A stretch of DNA of 64,000 bases from Xylanibacter rarus (GTDB lineage: Bacteria > Bacteroidota > Bacteroidia > Bacteroidales > Bacteroidaceae), in the NCBI RefSeq assembly GCF_001275135.1, contig NZ_LFQU01000012.1, forward strand, positions 37,530 through 101,529, read 5' to 3'. A model generated the notes under the pieces. The model was given only the letters and a program-made list of their open reading frames with translations, was not told the DNA's origin and did not search any database. Position 1 is the first letter of the stretch. Every line of letters begins with the position of its first letter. Shown piece by piece: positions 20,343-29,636 of the stretch. Position numbers and translations under genes: made by a program.

Positions 20343-21455
20343 TTATAGTTCTGCCTCTTTCATGCGTTCTGCATTTTCTTCTACAGTTAAGGCGTCTATC
20401 ATATCTTGTATGTTTCCTGCCAGGAATCCGGACAGATCATGTGTTGTATAGCCGATTCTGTGGTCAGTTACACGTCCTTGCTGGAAGTTATATGTTCTGA
20501 TCTTTGCACTTCTGTCACCAGTTGACACCAATGTCTTTCTGCGGCTAGCTATATCATCGATGTATTTCTGATGCTCTCTGTCGTAGATGAAGGTACGCAA
20601 TCTTGAAAGTGCCCTTTCCTTATTCTTAGGCTGGTCTCGTGTTTCAGTACATTCAATAAGAATTTCTTCAACTTCACCGGTATTCGGATTCTTCCATGGA
20701 TATCTAAGACGAACTCCAGACTCCACTTTGTTTACATTCTGTCCTCCGGCACCGGAACTTCTGAATGTGTCCCACTTAATGTCGCCTTCGTTGATGTTAA
20801 CTTCAAATTTATCAGCTTCGGGCAATACAGCTACTGTTGCTGCGCTTGTGTGCATACGGCCCTGTGTTTCTGTGGCTGGTACACGTTGTACACGATGTAC
20901 GCCAGATTCATATTTTAGTATTCCATATACATTGTCGCCGCTTACAGCAAAGTCTATTTCCTTATATCCGCCAACAGCTCCTTCACTTACGCTTGTTACA
21001 GACAGGGACCAGCCTTTTGAATCACAGTATTTTTTATACATTTGAAATAAATCGCCTGCAAACAGTGCTGCTTCGTCACCGCCCGTTCCGGCTCTAATTT
21101 CCATTTGGACGTTCTTGGCGTCTTCCGGATCCTTCGGTACTAAGGCAATTTTTATCTCCTCCTCAATTTTAGGCTGTAACTCTTCATTGGCTTGAAGTTC
21201 TTCACGGGCCATCTCTCTCAGGTCCGGATCACTTTCGTTGGCAAGAATATCTTTAGCCTCGTTTATTGAGTTTATGCAGGCAATATATCGTTTTCTGGCC
21301 TTCATTATCTCATCGAGGTCTTTATATTCTCGTGTAAGTCTTACGTATCTTTCCTGATCTGAAATGACAGAAGGGTCTGTTATCAATGTGGCAACCTCTT
21401 CATATCTGCTTTCAAGTCCTTCGAGCTTTTCTAAAATACTATTGTTTTCGGGCAT
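20343..21455 (-). CDS. prfA: Peptide chain release factor 1
   Basis: Reads UAA and UAG stop codons and releases the peptide. The GGQ motif is in SSGAGGQNVNKVESG, and the EIRAGTGGDEAALFAGDL segment is the family signature. I chose the ATG at 21455 (MPENNSILEKLEG), which gives 370 aa and starts 4 nt after the purM stop; the alternative at 21479 would overlap purM by 20 nt and add an atypical N-terminus. Confidence 0.95.
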   Translation of the reverse strand: MPENNSILEKLEGLESRYEEVATLITDPSVISDQERYVRLTREYKDLDEIMKARKRYIACINSINEAKDILANESDPDLREMAREELQANEELQPKIEEEIKIALVPKDPEDAKNVQMEIRAGTGGDEAALFAGDLFQMYKKYCDSKGWSLSVTSVSEGAVGGYKEIDFAVSGDNVYGILKYESGVHRVQRVPATETQGRMHTSAATVAVLPEADKFEVNINEGDIKWDTFRSSGAGGQNVNKVESGVRLRYPWKNPNTGEVEEILIECTETRDQPKNKERALSRLRTFIYDREHQKYIDDIASRRKTLVSTGDRSAKIRTYNFQQGRVTDHRIGYTTHDLSGFLAGNIQDMIDALTVEENAERMKEAEL

Positions 21456-21459
21456 ATAA

Positions 21460-22629
21460 TTAATAGTTAAATTCTCCAAATTCAGATTTAATGGTCAGAC
21501 TCTTTTCTCCTTCTTCGATATGTCCGATAATCTGAGCGTCTATATTGAAACTCTTACTTATATTAATTACTTTTTCTGCAAATTCGGGTTTTATATATAT
21601 CTCCATTCTGTGTCCCATATTGAACACTTTATACATTTCCTTCCAGTCAGTCTGACTTTCCTCTCTAATCATTTTGAAAAGAGGTGGAACCGGGAACATG
21701 TTGTCTTTGATAACCTTGCAATTGTCATTTACGAAGTGTAGCACTTTTGTTTGTGCTCCGCCTGTACAATGTACCATACCATGTATTTCCGGACGTAATT
21801 CGTCAAGAATGCGTTTAATAACTGGTGCGTATGTACGGGTAGGAGAGAGGACTAGCTGACCTGCATTTACAGGTACATCTGCTAATTTGTCGTCCAGGTG
21901 ATAATGACCACTATAAACAAGTTCGTCAGGAACTGCATGATCGTAACTTTCTGGATATTTTTCTGCAAGATATTTAGCAAACACGTCATGGCGTGCACTA
22001 GTCAGACCATTGCTGCCCATACCTCCGTTGTAGCTTGTTTCGTATGTTGCCTGGCCAAATGAGGCTAGTCCGACAATGACATCGCCTGGTTGAATGTTGG
22101 CGTTGTTGATTACGTCGCTACGTTTCATTCTACATGTAACAGTAGAGTCGACGATAATTGTTCTTACTAAATCGCCAACATCAGCTGTTTCACCTCCCGT
22201 TGCGTAAATGCCAATGCCCATTTCTCGCATGCTGGCTAAAAGTTCGTCAGTGCCATTAATAATAGCAGATATGACTTCTCCTGGTACCAGCATTTTATTT
22301 CGTCCGATTGTGCTTGAAACAAGTATGTTATCTACAGCTCCAACACAAAGCAGGTCGTCCGTATTCATAATTAGTGCATCTTGTGCAATGCCTTTCCATA
22401 CACTTAAGTCACCGGTCTCTTTCCAATACATATAAGCCAATGACGACTTAGTACCTGCGCCATCTGCATGCATAATATTACAATATTCAGGATCGCCTCC
22501 TAGAATGTCTGGTATTATTTTACAAAATGCCTGTGGAAAGATACCCTTATCTATGTTCTTTATTGCGTTGTGTACATCTTCTTTTGCTGCAGAAACACCA
22601 CGCATCATGTAGCGGTTGTGTAAATCCAT
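21460..22629 (-). CDS. purM: Phosphoribosylformylglycinamidine cyclo-ligase (AIR synthase)
   Basis: Closes the imidazole ring in purine synthesis. It shows HADGAGTKSSLAYMYW, GGETADVGDLVRT and the substrate/ATP segments of the family in the divergent form found in Bacteroidota. I start at the ATG at 22629 (MDLHNRYMMRGVSAAKE), giving 389 aa, in preference to the upstream codon at 22659. It is followed by prfA with a 4-nt gap. Confidence 0.93.
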   Translation of the reverse strand: MDLHNRYMMRGVSAAKEDVHNAIKNIDKGIFPQAFCKIIPDILGGDPEYCNIMHADGAGTKSSLAYMYWKETGDLSVWKGIAQDALIMNTDDLLCVGAVDNILVSSTIGRNKMLVPGEVISAIINGTDELLASMREMGIGIYATGGETADVGDLVRTIIVDSTVTCRMKRSDVINNANIQPGDVIVGLASFGQATYETSYNGGMGSNGLTSARHDVFAKYLAEKYPESYDHAVPDELVYSGHYHLDDKLADVPVNAGQLVLSPTRTYAPVIKRILDELRPEIHGMVHCTGGAQTKVLHFVNDNCKVIKDNMFPVPPLFKMIREESQTDWKEMYKVFNMGHRMEIYIKPEFAEKVINISKSFNIDAQIIGHIEEGEKSLTIKSEFGEFNY

Positions 22630-22669
22630 TTTAAATATATTTTTATGTATATGGAACAAAAATTACGTC

Positions 22670-23416
22670 TTATTCTTTATTATGCCAAAATTCCCAACTT
22701 GCAAATGCCTGTAATAAAAGCATTTCTAATCCATTTTTTACAGTGGCACCATGTTGGGCTCCTTTTTTCATGAAAAGAGTTTCATCGGGATTATAGAGCA
22801 AGTCATAAAGGATGTTCTTGCTTGTCATTGCCTCATATGGCAATTGAGGACACTCGTCTATATGCGGATACATTCCGCATGGAGTGCAATTAACAATAAC
22901 ATTGTACTCCTGAATTATGTCAGGGGTGATTTGTGAATATTGTATCGTTCCAGGACGTTCAAATCTGCTTACGAATACTGTTTCAAGACCTAGTGATTTT
23001 AAACCGAAGTTTATAGCTTTAGATGCCCCTCCTGTTCCTAATATTAATGCTTTTTTATGAAATCTTTCAAGCAAGGGCTCAATGCTTTTTGTAAAACCAA
23101 TGACATCGCTGTTAAAGCCTTTCAGATAAGTATCATTACCTTTGTGGTCAACGCGTATAACATTTACTGCTCCTATAGCTCTTGCTTCGGGGCTTATGGA
23201 GTCAAGATAACTGATAACTTTTTCTTTATATGGTATTGTGACATTAAGGCCTTTCAGTTCCGGGTTAGAAGCTAAAATTTCCGGAAGGGAGTCGAGTGTC
23301 GGAATCTCAAAGTTGATATATTCAGCATTAATTCCTTCATTTTCAAATTTTTCGTTGAAATAACTTTTTGAAAATGAATGACCTAATGGGTAACCTATTA
23401 ATCCATATTTATCCAT
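22670..23416 (-). CDS. aroE: Shikimate dehydrogenase
   Basis: NADP-dependent reduction of 3-dehydroshikimate. The N-terminal YPLGHSFSKSYFNEKF shikimate-binding loop, GLNVTIPYKEKV with the catalytic Lys, and the LGTGGASKAI dinucleotide motif are all present. I start at the ATG at 23416 (MDKYGLIGYPLG), 248 aa; the longer reading from 23440 overlaps menG/ubiE and adds nothing conserved. Confidence 0.95.
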   Translation of the reverse strand: MDKYGLIGYPLGHSFSKSYFNEKFENEGINAEYINFEIPTLDSLPEILASNPELKGLNVTIPYKEKVISYLDSISPEARAIGAVNVIRVDHKGNDTYLKGFNSDVIGFTKSIEPLLERFHKKALILGTGGASKAINFGLKSLGLETVFVSRFERPGTIQYSQITPDIIQEYNVIVNCTPCGMYPHIDECPQLPYEAMTSKNILYDLLYNPDETLFMKKGAQHGATVKNGLEMLLLQAFASWEFWHNKE

Positions 23417-23426
23417 AGACTTATAT

Positions 23427-24164
23427 TTATTTAGTTGCAAAATAACAAGTGCAAATGCCGAAGGTTAAACGTTTGAATGTAGCTTCAGTAAACCCGGCTT
23501 TTTTTATGATATCTGTCATCACTTCACCTTGTGGAAATGCTTCTATTGTTGTTGTTAAATAACGATACGCATTTTTGTCTTTAGAAACAAGTTTTCCATA
23601 TAGCGGTAGTACGGAATGAGAGTATATCCAAAATAATTGTTTCATTGGGAAACTTACTGGCTGGCTAAGCTCCAGAATACTTACGTGTCCTCCCTTTTTC
23701 AATACTCTGCACATCTCCTTTAAACTAGCATCAAGATTTTGAAAATTTCTGATTCCAAATGCGGTTATTATTGCGTCGAATGTATTGTCTGCGTAAGAGA
23801 GATGTTCGCAGTCTTCCTTTTCAAAGCTTATGATTTCGCTCAGTCTCTCATTCTTAACTTTCTCTTGACCAATACGCATCATGCCTTCTGATATATCAAT
23901 GCCAATGACCTTTTCAGGGGATAACTCCTTGGCTGATTTTATCGCAAAATCACCTGTCCCTGTCGCAACATCTAGTATTTTAAGAGGTTTAAAGGGCTTA
24001 AGCTGTTTTATGGCCGTATTTCTCCAAAGATAGTCAATGCCAAGTGACAGCCTGTGATTAAGCAGATCATACGAATGAGCTATGGTATCAAACATTGTTT
24101 CAACCTGCTTACTCTTTTCTTCCCCGTTATTATATGGCGTTATACGTTCCTGTTTGTAGGTCAT
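23427..24164 (-). CDS. ubiE: Demethylmenaquinone methyltransferase
   Basis: SAM-dependent C-methylation that finishes menaquinone (MenG/UbiE). The SAM motif [12 protein letters not shown], followed by [24 protein letters not shown], is diagnostic. At 245 aa it is normal. In this anaerobe-type genome the product is menaquinone rather than ubiquinone. It lies 10 nt upstream of aroE. Confidence 0.95.
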   Translation of the reverse strand: MTYKQERITPYNNGEEKSKQVETMFDTIAHSYDLLNHRLSLGIDYLWRNTAIKQLKPFKPLKILDVATGTGDFAIKSAKELSPEKVIGIDISEGMMRIGQEKVKNERLSEIISFEKEDCEHLSYADNTFDAIITAFGIRNFQNLDASLKEMCRVLKKGGHVSILELSQPVSFPMKQLFWIYSHSVLPLYGKLVSKDKNAYRYLTTTIEAFPQGEVMTDIIKKAGFTEATFKRLTFGICTCYFATK

Positions 24165-24222
24165 TTTTATCTGATTTATAAAAAGGCATGATGCTATAGA
24201 GGTATTTTGTCAATATGAATTA

Positions 24223-25170
24223 TTATCTGTTTTTCAGATAATTCTTCACATTGTTTTCGATTCGTGCTGCAATATCACCATCTTCAGCAGCTTTGTCGAA
24301 TTTATCACCGGTAATGTTCTCGAACAATTCAATGTAACGTTCGCTTACACTTTCGGCATATTCGTCTGTTATTTCTGGCATTGTCTGTCCAGGCTCATTC
24401 ATGAAGTTGTGTTCAATAAGCCATTGACGTACAAATTCTTTAGATAATTGGCGTTGCGGCTCACCTTTCTCAAATTTCTCCTCATAACCGTCTGCATAGA
24501 AATAACGGCTGCTGTCTGGAGTATGTACTTCGTCAATAAGATAAACTTTACCGTCTCTTTTTCCAAATTCGTATTTAGTATCAACGAGGATAAGACCATG
24601 TTCAGCTGCAATTTCTTGTCCGCGTGCAAAAATCTTACGTGTATAGTCCTCCATTACCTCGTAATCTTCTTTACTTACAATGCCTTGAGCGATTATTTCT
24701 TCTTTGGAAATATTCATGTCATGACCTTCGTCAGCCTTTGTTGTAGGTGTTATTATTGGTTCGGGGAAACGCTGATTCTCTTTCATTCCATCGGGCAGTT
24801 TAACACCACAAATTTCACGACATCCCTTTTGATACTCACGCCATGCCGAACCTGTCAGAATTGAACGTATAATCATTTCAACGCGGAATCCTTCGCATTT
24901 CAGACCAACTGTAACCATTGGATCGGGAGTGGCAAGTTTCCAGTTTGGACAAATGTCCTTTGTCTGATCCAGAAATTTTGATGCGATCTGGTTAAGAACC
25001 TGACCCTTAAAAGGTATTCCTTTAGGCAGAATAACGTCGAAAGCTGAAATTCTGTCTGTGGCAATCATTACGATAATGTCGTCGTTAATGTTGTAAACAT
25101 CGCGTACCTTACCATGATATACGCTTTTTTGTCCATCAAAATGGAAATCTGTTCTTGTAAGTGCTTTCAT
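24223..25170 (-). CDS. purC: SAICAR synthase (phosphoribosylaminoimidazole-succinocarboxamide synthase)
   Basis: Joins aspartate to CAIR in purine synthesis. The segments [24 protein letters not shown] and [15 protein letters not shown] are the family hallmarks. At 315 aa it is the longer form. It is separated from phoH by 27 nt and from ubiE by 58 nt, in one minus-strand run. Confidence 0.96.
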   Translation of the reverse strand: MKALTRTDFHFDGQKSVYHGKVRDVYNINDDIIVMIATDRISAFDVILPKGIPFKGQVLNQIASKFLDQTKDICPNWKLATPDPMVTVGLKCEGFRVEMIIRSILTGSAWREYQKGCREICGVKLPDGMKENQRFPEPIITPTTKADEGHDMNISKEEIIAQGIVSKEDYEVMEDYTRKIFARGQEIAAEHGLILVDTKYEFGKRDGKVYLIDEVHTPDSSRYFYADGYEEKFEKGEPQRQLSKEFVRQWLIEHNFMNEPGQTMPEITDEYAESVSERYIELFENITGDKFDKAAEDGDIAARIENNVKNYLKNR

Positions 25171-25197
25171 TCTTGTTGATTTATTGTAAAACCTTTT

Positions 25198-26145
25198 CTA
25201 CTTGTTCTTTATTTCTTTATCTCTTTCATATGCATTGACTATTCGTGTGACAAGCTTATGTCTTACGATATCCTTTTCATTCATATTTATAAAAGAGATT
25301 CCTTCAATGCCATTTAATACACGTATAGCTTCTCGTAGCCCACTAGTCGTTCCATGCGGTAAGTCAACCTGAGTAAGGTCGCCTGTTATGATCATTTTTG
25401 CATTCCATCCAAGTCGGGTTAAAAACATACGTATTTGAGCAGATGTTGTATTTTGTGCCTCGTCGAGAATTATTACAGCATCACTGAGTGTTCGTCCACG
25501 CATAAATGCCAATGGTGCAATCTGGATGATATGTTTTTCAATCATGTCCTGTAATTTAACTGCAGGAATCATGTCTTCAAGTGCATCATAAAGGGGCTGC
25601 AGATATGGGTCGATTTTGTCTTTCATGTCACCTGGCAGAAAGCCTAACTTTTCTCCAGCCTCAACAGCCGGACGACTTAATATTATTTTTTTTGTCGCTT
25701 TCTCTTTGAGGGCTTTTACTGCAAGAGCTATACTTAAATATGTTTTGCCCGTGCCGGCAGGACCGACTGCGAACAGCATGTCATTGTTGTTGTACGCATC
25801 AATCAGTTTCTGCTGATTGGCACTTCTGCTTTTTATTGGTTTTCCAGAGATGTTATATACTACAACATCACTTGATGTGTCATCGTTAATCTTCCCGCCC
25901 TTAATTATGTTGATTAAATTATCTTCATTAATCGAGTTGTATTTTAAGACGTGCTTGCGTATTTTCTCAATGTTTTCTTCAAAGTTTGCCATTTGCTCTT
26001 CGTCTCCTAATACGCGTAGGACATTATCACGTGCAACTATCCTGAGCTTTGGGTATAGTGCCTTGATTATTTGCAAATGCGTATTGTTGACTCCGTATAA
26101 TATTACAGGGTCAATATCCTCAAGTACAATGTGCTTCTCGATCAA
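25198..26145 (-). CDS. phoH: PhoH family ATPase
   Basis: PhoH-like P-loop protein. Residues ~1-110 form the N-terminal region; the ATPase core has Walker A in VGPAGTGKTYLS, the SRPAVEAGEKLGFLPGDMKDK block and Walker B in DAVIILDEAQNTT. The family is linked to RNA metabolism, but the substrate is unknown. TAATTTTG (reverse complement of 26172-26179) upstream resembles a -7 element. Confidence 0.93.
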   Translation of the reverse strand: MIEKHIVLEDIDPVILYGVNNTHLQIIKALYPKLRIVARDNVLRVLGDEEQMANFEENIEKIRKHVLKYNSINEDNLINIIKGGKINDDTSSDVVVYNISGKPIKSRSANQQKLIDAYNNNDMLFAVGPAGTGKTYLSIALAVKALKEKATKKIILSRPAVEAGEKLGFLPGDMKDKIDPYLQPLYDALEDMIPAVKLQDMIEKHIIQIAPLAFMRGRTLSDAVIILDEAQNTTSAQIRMFLTRLGWNAKMIITGDLTQVDLPHGTTSGLREAIRVLNGIEGISFINMNEKDIVRHKLVTRIVNAYERDKEIKNK

Positions 26146-26567
26146 TTTTATTCGAATTTAATATTATTGTGCAAAATTACAGAAACTTTTTCAATATATC
26201 ATCGTTTTTCTTATCTTTTTTCTATTCTTGGGCTGATAGCGTATAGGTGTGAGAATGTTATGATTGTATCGCTATGTTGTATTTATTGATAAAAGGCTTT
26301 TGTCATATAAGGGATAGATTTCATTTAAATTTGTTTTTTCTCTCCATATGTCTTAGTGATATAATCTTGAATGGATGCCATGGCCATGGCATTGATATGA
26401 GTTGAAGATATATTTAAAAGTCTATGTATTTTGTTTGTTGCAAGAAATATTTTGTTTTGATGATATTGTTTTTAATTGGATTTTCCAATAAAAAATGTTG
26501 CTATTTTGTCATGGATAAAATTATGTTAATTGTTGACGTCCTTTCTGTATGCAATAAACATATTTAT

Positions 26568-26598
26568 TTTGTATTTACATATACTTACATTATCTTTG
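26568..26598 (+). promoter_or_regulatory. Promoter of the metallopeptidase gene
   Basis: TTTG at 26568-26571, a 19-nt spacer, and TATCTTTG at 26591-26598 match the Bacteroidota consensus; the start codon follows at 26623. The good promoter argues that the downstream interrupted gene is, or recently was, expressed. Confidence 0.7.
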
Positions 26599-26622
26599 CA
26601 TCGTTTTATTTAAATTTAAATT

Positions 26623-27605
26623 ATGTATATTATTGGACAGTTTTATCAGCGTGCAGTTTCGTTTGGCTTATGCCTCGTCTCGTTTTGTTGTTTATCTTAT
26701 GGTAATAATGATAGCTATTCTCTCAGATTTGCGGATAGGGAGGAAGCAAATAATGTGTTGGCTGTTTCTAAGGGGTATGTAGAACGTCTTGGGAAATTCG
26801 ACTTGGAGGCTCGTGTGGGTAAAAAGAATGCTACTCATGACGATATGGTGGACATGATAAGACGAGAGACTAGAGATTTTACAGATATAGAAAAGGATTC
26901 TGTTGTTAAAGCTTTTGCAATATTGGATGATGCTATTGCTCGAAAGGGCTTGAAGCTTCCTATCCCCCAAGAAGTACTGCTTATAAAACAACGATGAAAG
27001 AGGAGGGAGGTGCAGCAGCGTATACTCGAGGCGAGGTAGTCTGTTTAGGTGAAGGCCTTTTGAAAAAAGTTAATACCAAAAGGCTTGCTAAGCTGTTGGC
27101 TCATGAGTTGTTTCATGTGATGACACGAAATAATATTGATTTTAGAAAGTCAATGTATAAAATAATAGGATTCAGTATATTGGATAAAGAAATAAAGTTT
27201 TCTGACGATGTGACCGAACGATTTATATCTAATCCGGATGTGAATCATTATGATAGCTATGCCATGTTAAGTGTCGATGGAAAACAACAGCCATGCACAA
27301 TGGTTATTTGTTCTGATCGTGATTATGCCGGAGGATCTTTTTTTGATTATGTGCACATCGGATTGGTTCCGCTTGACGATAAATTTTCTCCGGTAATGAA
27401 GGATGGAAAGATGTTGATGTATAAATTGGATGATGCATCCGATTTTTATGATAAGGTAGGAAGAAATACAGGGTATGTTATAAATCCGGAAGAATGTTTG
27501 GCAGATAACTTCTCGATAGCCTTGTGTGGAGATGTTAAAGAATTGCCAAATCCAGAAATTATCAATGAAATTGTTTCAACAATTCGAAATTTTAATGTTG
27601 ATTGA
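26623..27605 (+). pseudogene. Secreted HExxH metallopeptidase-like protein, frameshifted
   Basis: Two frames (26623-26997 and 26994-27605) overlap as ATGA and read as one protein of about 327 aa if one base is added between roughly 26970 and 26993; the corrected junction reads LIKTTMKEEGG. The first part has a hydrophobic signal-like N-terminus ending near SYGNND. The second part has a zinc-binding HELFH motif preceded by LAKLLA, a Met two residues on, and later NPEECLADNFS, where the Glu could be the third zinc ligand. It is unrelated to any family I can name with certainty. Either it is a sequencing error or a true split; ATGA coupling could still make two polypeptides. A DUF5715 gene follows. 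Confidence 0.65.
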
Positions 27606-27658
27606 TACAAAAAGATGTGAGTCTTTTTTTGTTTCTATGTTGAATAAATAAAGAACGT

Positions 27659-28477
27659 ATGAAAATAACAAAAAATAGGTATTTGATGAGTTTTGTGGCC
27701 ATAGTTTTGATTTTGGCTATGATACGTCTGATTTTTCCTGATGTCGCAAAAGATAAAAATGTAAATAGGCCTGTTGTCGTGAATGATGCTTTAAACGATT
27801 CTGGCATTAATACTTTGGGTAAAAAAGATAGTGTAGGTGATGGGGAGCACGTGGTTTCTTCAATATTTAAGTTGACGTCTTTCTATAATGCAGAAGGAAC
27901 ACAGGTACGTAATCGTATAAATAGTGTGCCTGGTTTTAGTCGTACATTCCCTGACAATAATGACGTGCAGCTAGTTTCTGCCAATAAGTATGGAGTAAAA
28001 CCTGTTGAAAATAGAGAAGATGCAGAAAATAGAAAAAAAGAACTTGTTTTTGTTGGTGCAAATCCTTATTATTTTATAGATCCTTTGCGCAGTAGTATTC
28101 CGTATTTGGTTCCACGTGCAGCTGTCCTACTCAATGATATTGGTAGGGCGTATTATGATAGCCTAAGAATAAAAAATATACCATTGCATCAAATAATTGT
28201 AACGAGTGTTCTCCGGTCAAAAGAAGATGTGATGAAACTTCGGAATTACAATGGAAATGCAACGGAAAATTCATGTCATTTGTATGGTACAACTTTTGAT
28301 GTATGTTATAATCGCTATAAAACTATTAATAAACTAGATGGAAGCAAAGGCCGAATGGTAAGAAATGATACGCTTAAGTGGGTGTTAAGTGAGGTCTTGC
28401 GTGATATGCGTGAGAATAATCGGTGTTATGTTAAGTATGAGGTTAAACAGGGCTGCTTCCATATTACAGTTAGATAA
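27659..28477 (+). CDS. DUF5715 family protein, M15-peptidase-like
   Basis: A 272-aa protein with an N-terminal membrane or signal helix (residues ~8-24), a variable linker, then a C-terminal domain with SCHLYGTTFDVCYN and a terminal GCFHITVR. These resemble the SxHxxGxAxD and final HxxV metal-binding residues of M15-type DD/LD-carboxypeptidases. In this family, here DUF5715, activity on peptidoglycan is likely but not shown. It follows the metallopeptidase gene by 53 nt on the same strand. Confidence 0.75.
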   Translation: MKITKNRYLMSFVAIVLILAMIRLIFPDVAKDKNVNRPVVVNDALNDSGINTLGKKDSVGDGEHVVSSIFKLTSFYNAEGTQVRNRINSVPGFSRTFPDNNDVQLVSANKYGVKPVENREDAENRKKELVFVGANPYYFIDPLRSSIPYLVPRAAVLLNDIGRAYYDSLRIKNIPLHQIIVTSVLRSKEDVMKLRNYNGNATENSCHLYGTTFDVCYNRYKTINKLDGSKGRMVRNDTLKWVLSEVLRDMRENNRCYVKYEVKQGCFHITVR

Positions 28478-28571
28478 TGCTTAAAACTTGACTCCATAAA
28501 GGAGCGTTTATAATATATAATAAGGTGTAAAAAAGTTTTTTTGAATTAAATGAAAAAAAACTCCAGAAAAA

Positions 28572-28603
28572 TTTGCAGGGATAAAAATAAATGCATACCT
28601 TTG
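28572..28603 (+). promoter_or_regulatory. Promoter of the tRNA pair
   Basis: TTTG at 28572-28575, a 20-nt spacer, and TACCTTTG at 28596-28603. It lies 43 nt before tRNA-Ser. Confidence 0.75.
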
Positions 28604-28646
28604 CATCGCATTTGAGCGAGAATGCTTCGGTACAATAAACCGGAAA

Positions 28647-28734
28647 GGAAGTTTGGGTGAGTGGCTGAAACCAGCAGTTTGCTAAACTGCCGTGCGAGTT
28701 TATCGTACCGGGGGTTCGAATCCCCCAGCTTCCG
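28647..28734 (+). tRNA. tRNA-Ser (GCU)
   Basis: An 88-nt class II tRNA. The acceptor stem GGAAGTT/AGCTTCC closes, the anticodon stem-loop GCAGT-TTGCTAA-ACTGC gives anticodon GCT (28681-28683), there is a long variable arm, and the T arm reads GGGGGTTCGAATCCCCC. No CCA is encoded. It reads AGU/AGC codons. Confidence 0.96.
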
Positions 28735-28745
28735 CTGTGATTTAA

Positions 28746-28817
28746 GGTGGATTCATCTAATGGTTAGGATACAAGATTCTCAATCTTGGCATAGGGGTTC
28801 GATTCCCCTATCCACTA
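28746..28817 (+). tRNA. tRNA-Glu (CUC)
   Basis: A 72-nt class I tRNA. The acceptor GGTGGAT/ATCCACT closes with a terminal G-U pair. The anticodon stem CAAGA/TCTTG frames the loop TTCTCAA, giving anticodon CTC (28779-28781). The T arm reads AGGGGTTCGATTCCCCT. It is co-transcribed with tRNA-Ser. Confidence 0.92.
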
Positions 28818-28838
28818 CGAAAGTTTAAATGCATTTGA

Positions 28839-28877
28839 AAGGAAGAAACATTATGATTGTTTTCTTCCTTTTATTTT
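28839..28877 (+). terminator. Terminator of the tRNA pair
   Basis: AAGGAAGAAA pairs with TTTCTTCCTT across a short loop and is followed by a T-rich tract ending in seven T. Confidence 0.8.
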
Positions 28878-28950
28878 TTTGTAACAATCCCTTTGGAAAT
28901 TTATAAAATTGTGTTTAATCGTTAGTTTAAGTTGGTCGTAGAAATCTTGT

Positions 28951-29055
28951 TGGATATCTGTGTGCCTGTGCAATCCTAAAGAGAAAGACTTTTGTCCGTT
29001 GTTTCATGAATATTTGCTTTGAAAAGTTTGGCTTTAGCATCAAATTATTTTGATG
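28951..29055 (-). pseudogene. Transposase C-terminal remnant, copy A
   Basis: The reverse strand reads FDAKAKLFKANIHETTDKS, then a frame change to FLFRIAQ. This is a more decayed version of copy B just downstream on the plus axis, at about 65-70% identity by eye. It has no start and is not functional. Confidence 0.5.
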
Positions 29056-29091
29056 GCGTATTGGGGCAGTAGGAATTTGATGGGGATATCC

Positions 29092-29300
29092 TTAGGGCTT
29101 TGCGATTCTAAAGAGGAAAAACTTTTTATCTGTCACTCCATGAAGATTAGCTCTGAAAAGTTTGATTTTTGCATTGAATAATTCAGCAGCTGCATTCGTG
29201 GAACGATTGTTATAAAATTTCAATATTTCATCATTATACTCATAAGAGAAAGGTTGCCTTTTCCTGATATGTTTTGGTTTGAATATATTGATTAAAATTA
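29092..29300 (-). pseudogene. ISL3-type transposase C-terminal remnant, copy B
   Basis: On the reverse strand an open frame ends at the TAA at 29092-29094 and reads NNRSTNAAAELFNAKIKLFR followed by ANLHGVTDKKFFLFRIAKP. This resembles the conserved C-terminus of ISL3-family transposases (NRSTNA-ESFNAKIKAFR). Only about 70 residues survive; the rest of the IS is gone. Confidence 0.65.
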
Positions 29301-29374
29301 ATGTGTGTATTTGTTGTCTGCAATAGTACTCGCTATTGGTCGGCTAAATGCAAATGTAAGTTTGTCGTTTGGAG

Positions 29375-29575
29375 AAAAATGAAAGAGGGTGTGTCAAAAC
29401 TCATTTTTTGAAAACGTGAACTTATAATTTGAAATTTGAGTATTCTAAAAGGCTAAAGAAAGGGCCGTATCATTACTCAATACAGAGTTTAATACGACCC
29501 TTTTAAATATTACAGTTATAATCTGTAACTTTGAGGAGTAGTCCTTTTAATTTTGACACACCCTCTTTCATTTTT
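29375..29575. mobile_element. 201-bp MITE with 25-bp perfect terminal inverted repeats
   Basis: The left end 29375-29399 (core GAAAGAGGGTGTGTCAAAA) is repeated exactly in reverse complement at 29551-29575. The inside is noncoding and holds a second imperfect inverted repeat (AAAGGGCCGTAT with ATACGACCCTTT). The GAGGGTGTGTCAAAA end is of the type seen on Bacteroidota IS elements, which could supply a transposase in trans. It lies between the convergent tRNA operon and kdsB. Confidence 0.75.
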
Positions 29576-29636
29576 TTTCTTCTATCTGATTTCAGATGAA
29601 ATTGCTTTGTTATATGTGATAGTCTTTGTTCTTTCT

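Noticed and set aside
26424-26705. 93-aa plus-strand frame before the metallopeptidase
   Set aside because: Composition is that of translated A+T-rich noncoding DNA (Phe, Tyr, Cys, Ile), and it runs across the promoter at 26568-26598.
28647-28817. tRNA genes as the attachment site of an island
   Set aside because: No partial tRNA duplicate or integrase is seen nearby; the accessory region begins 17 kb away.
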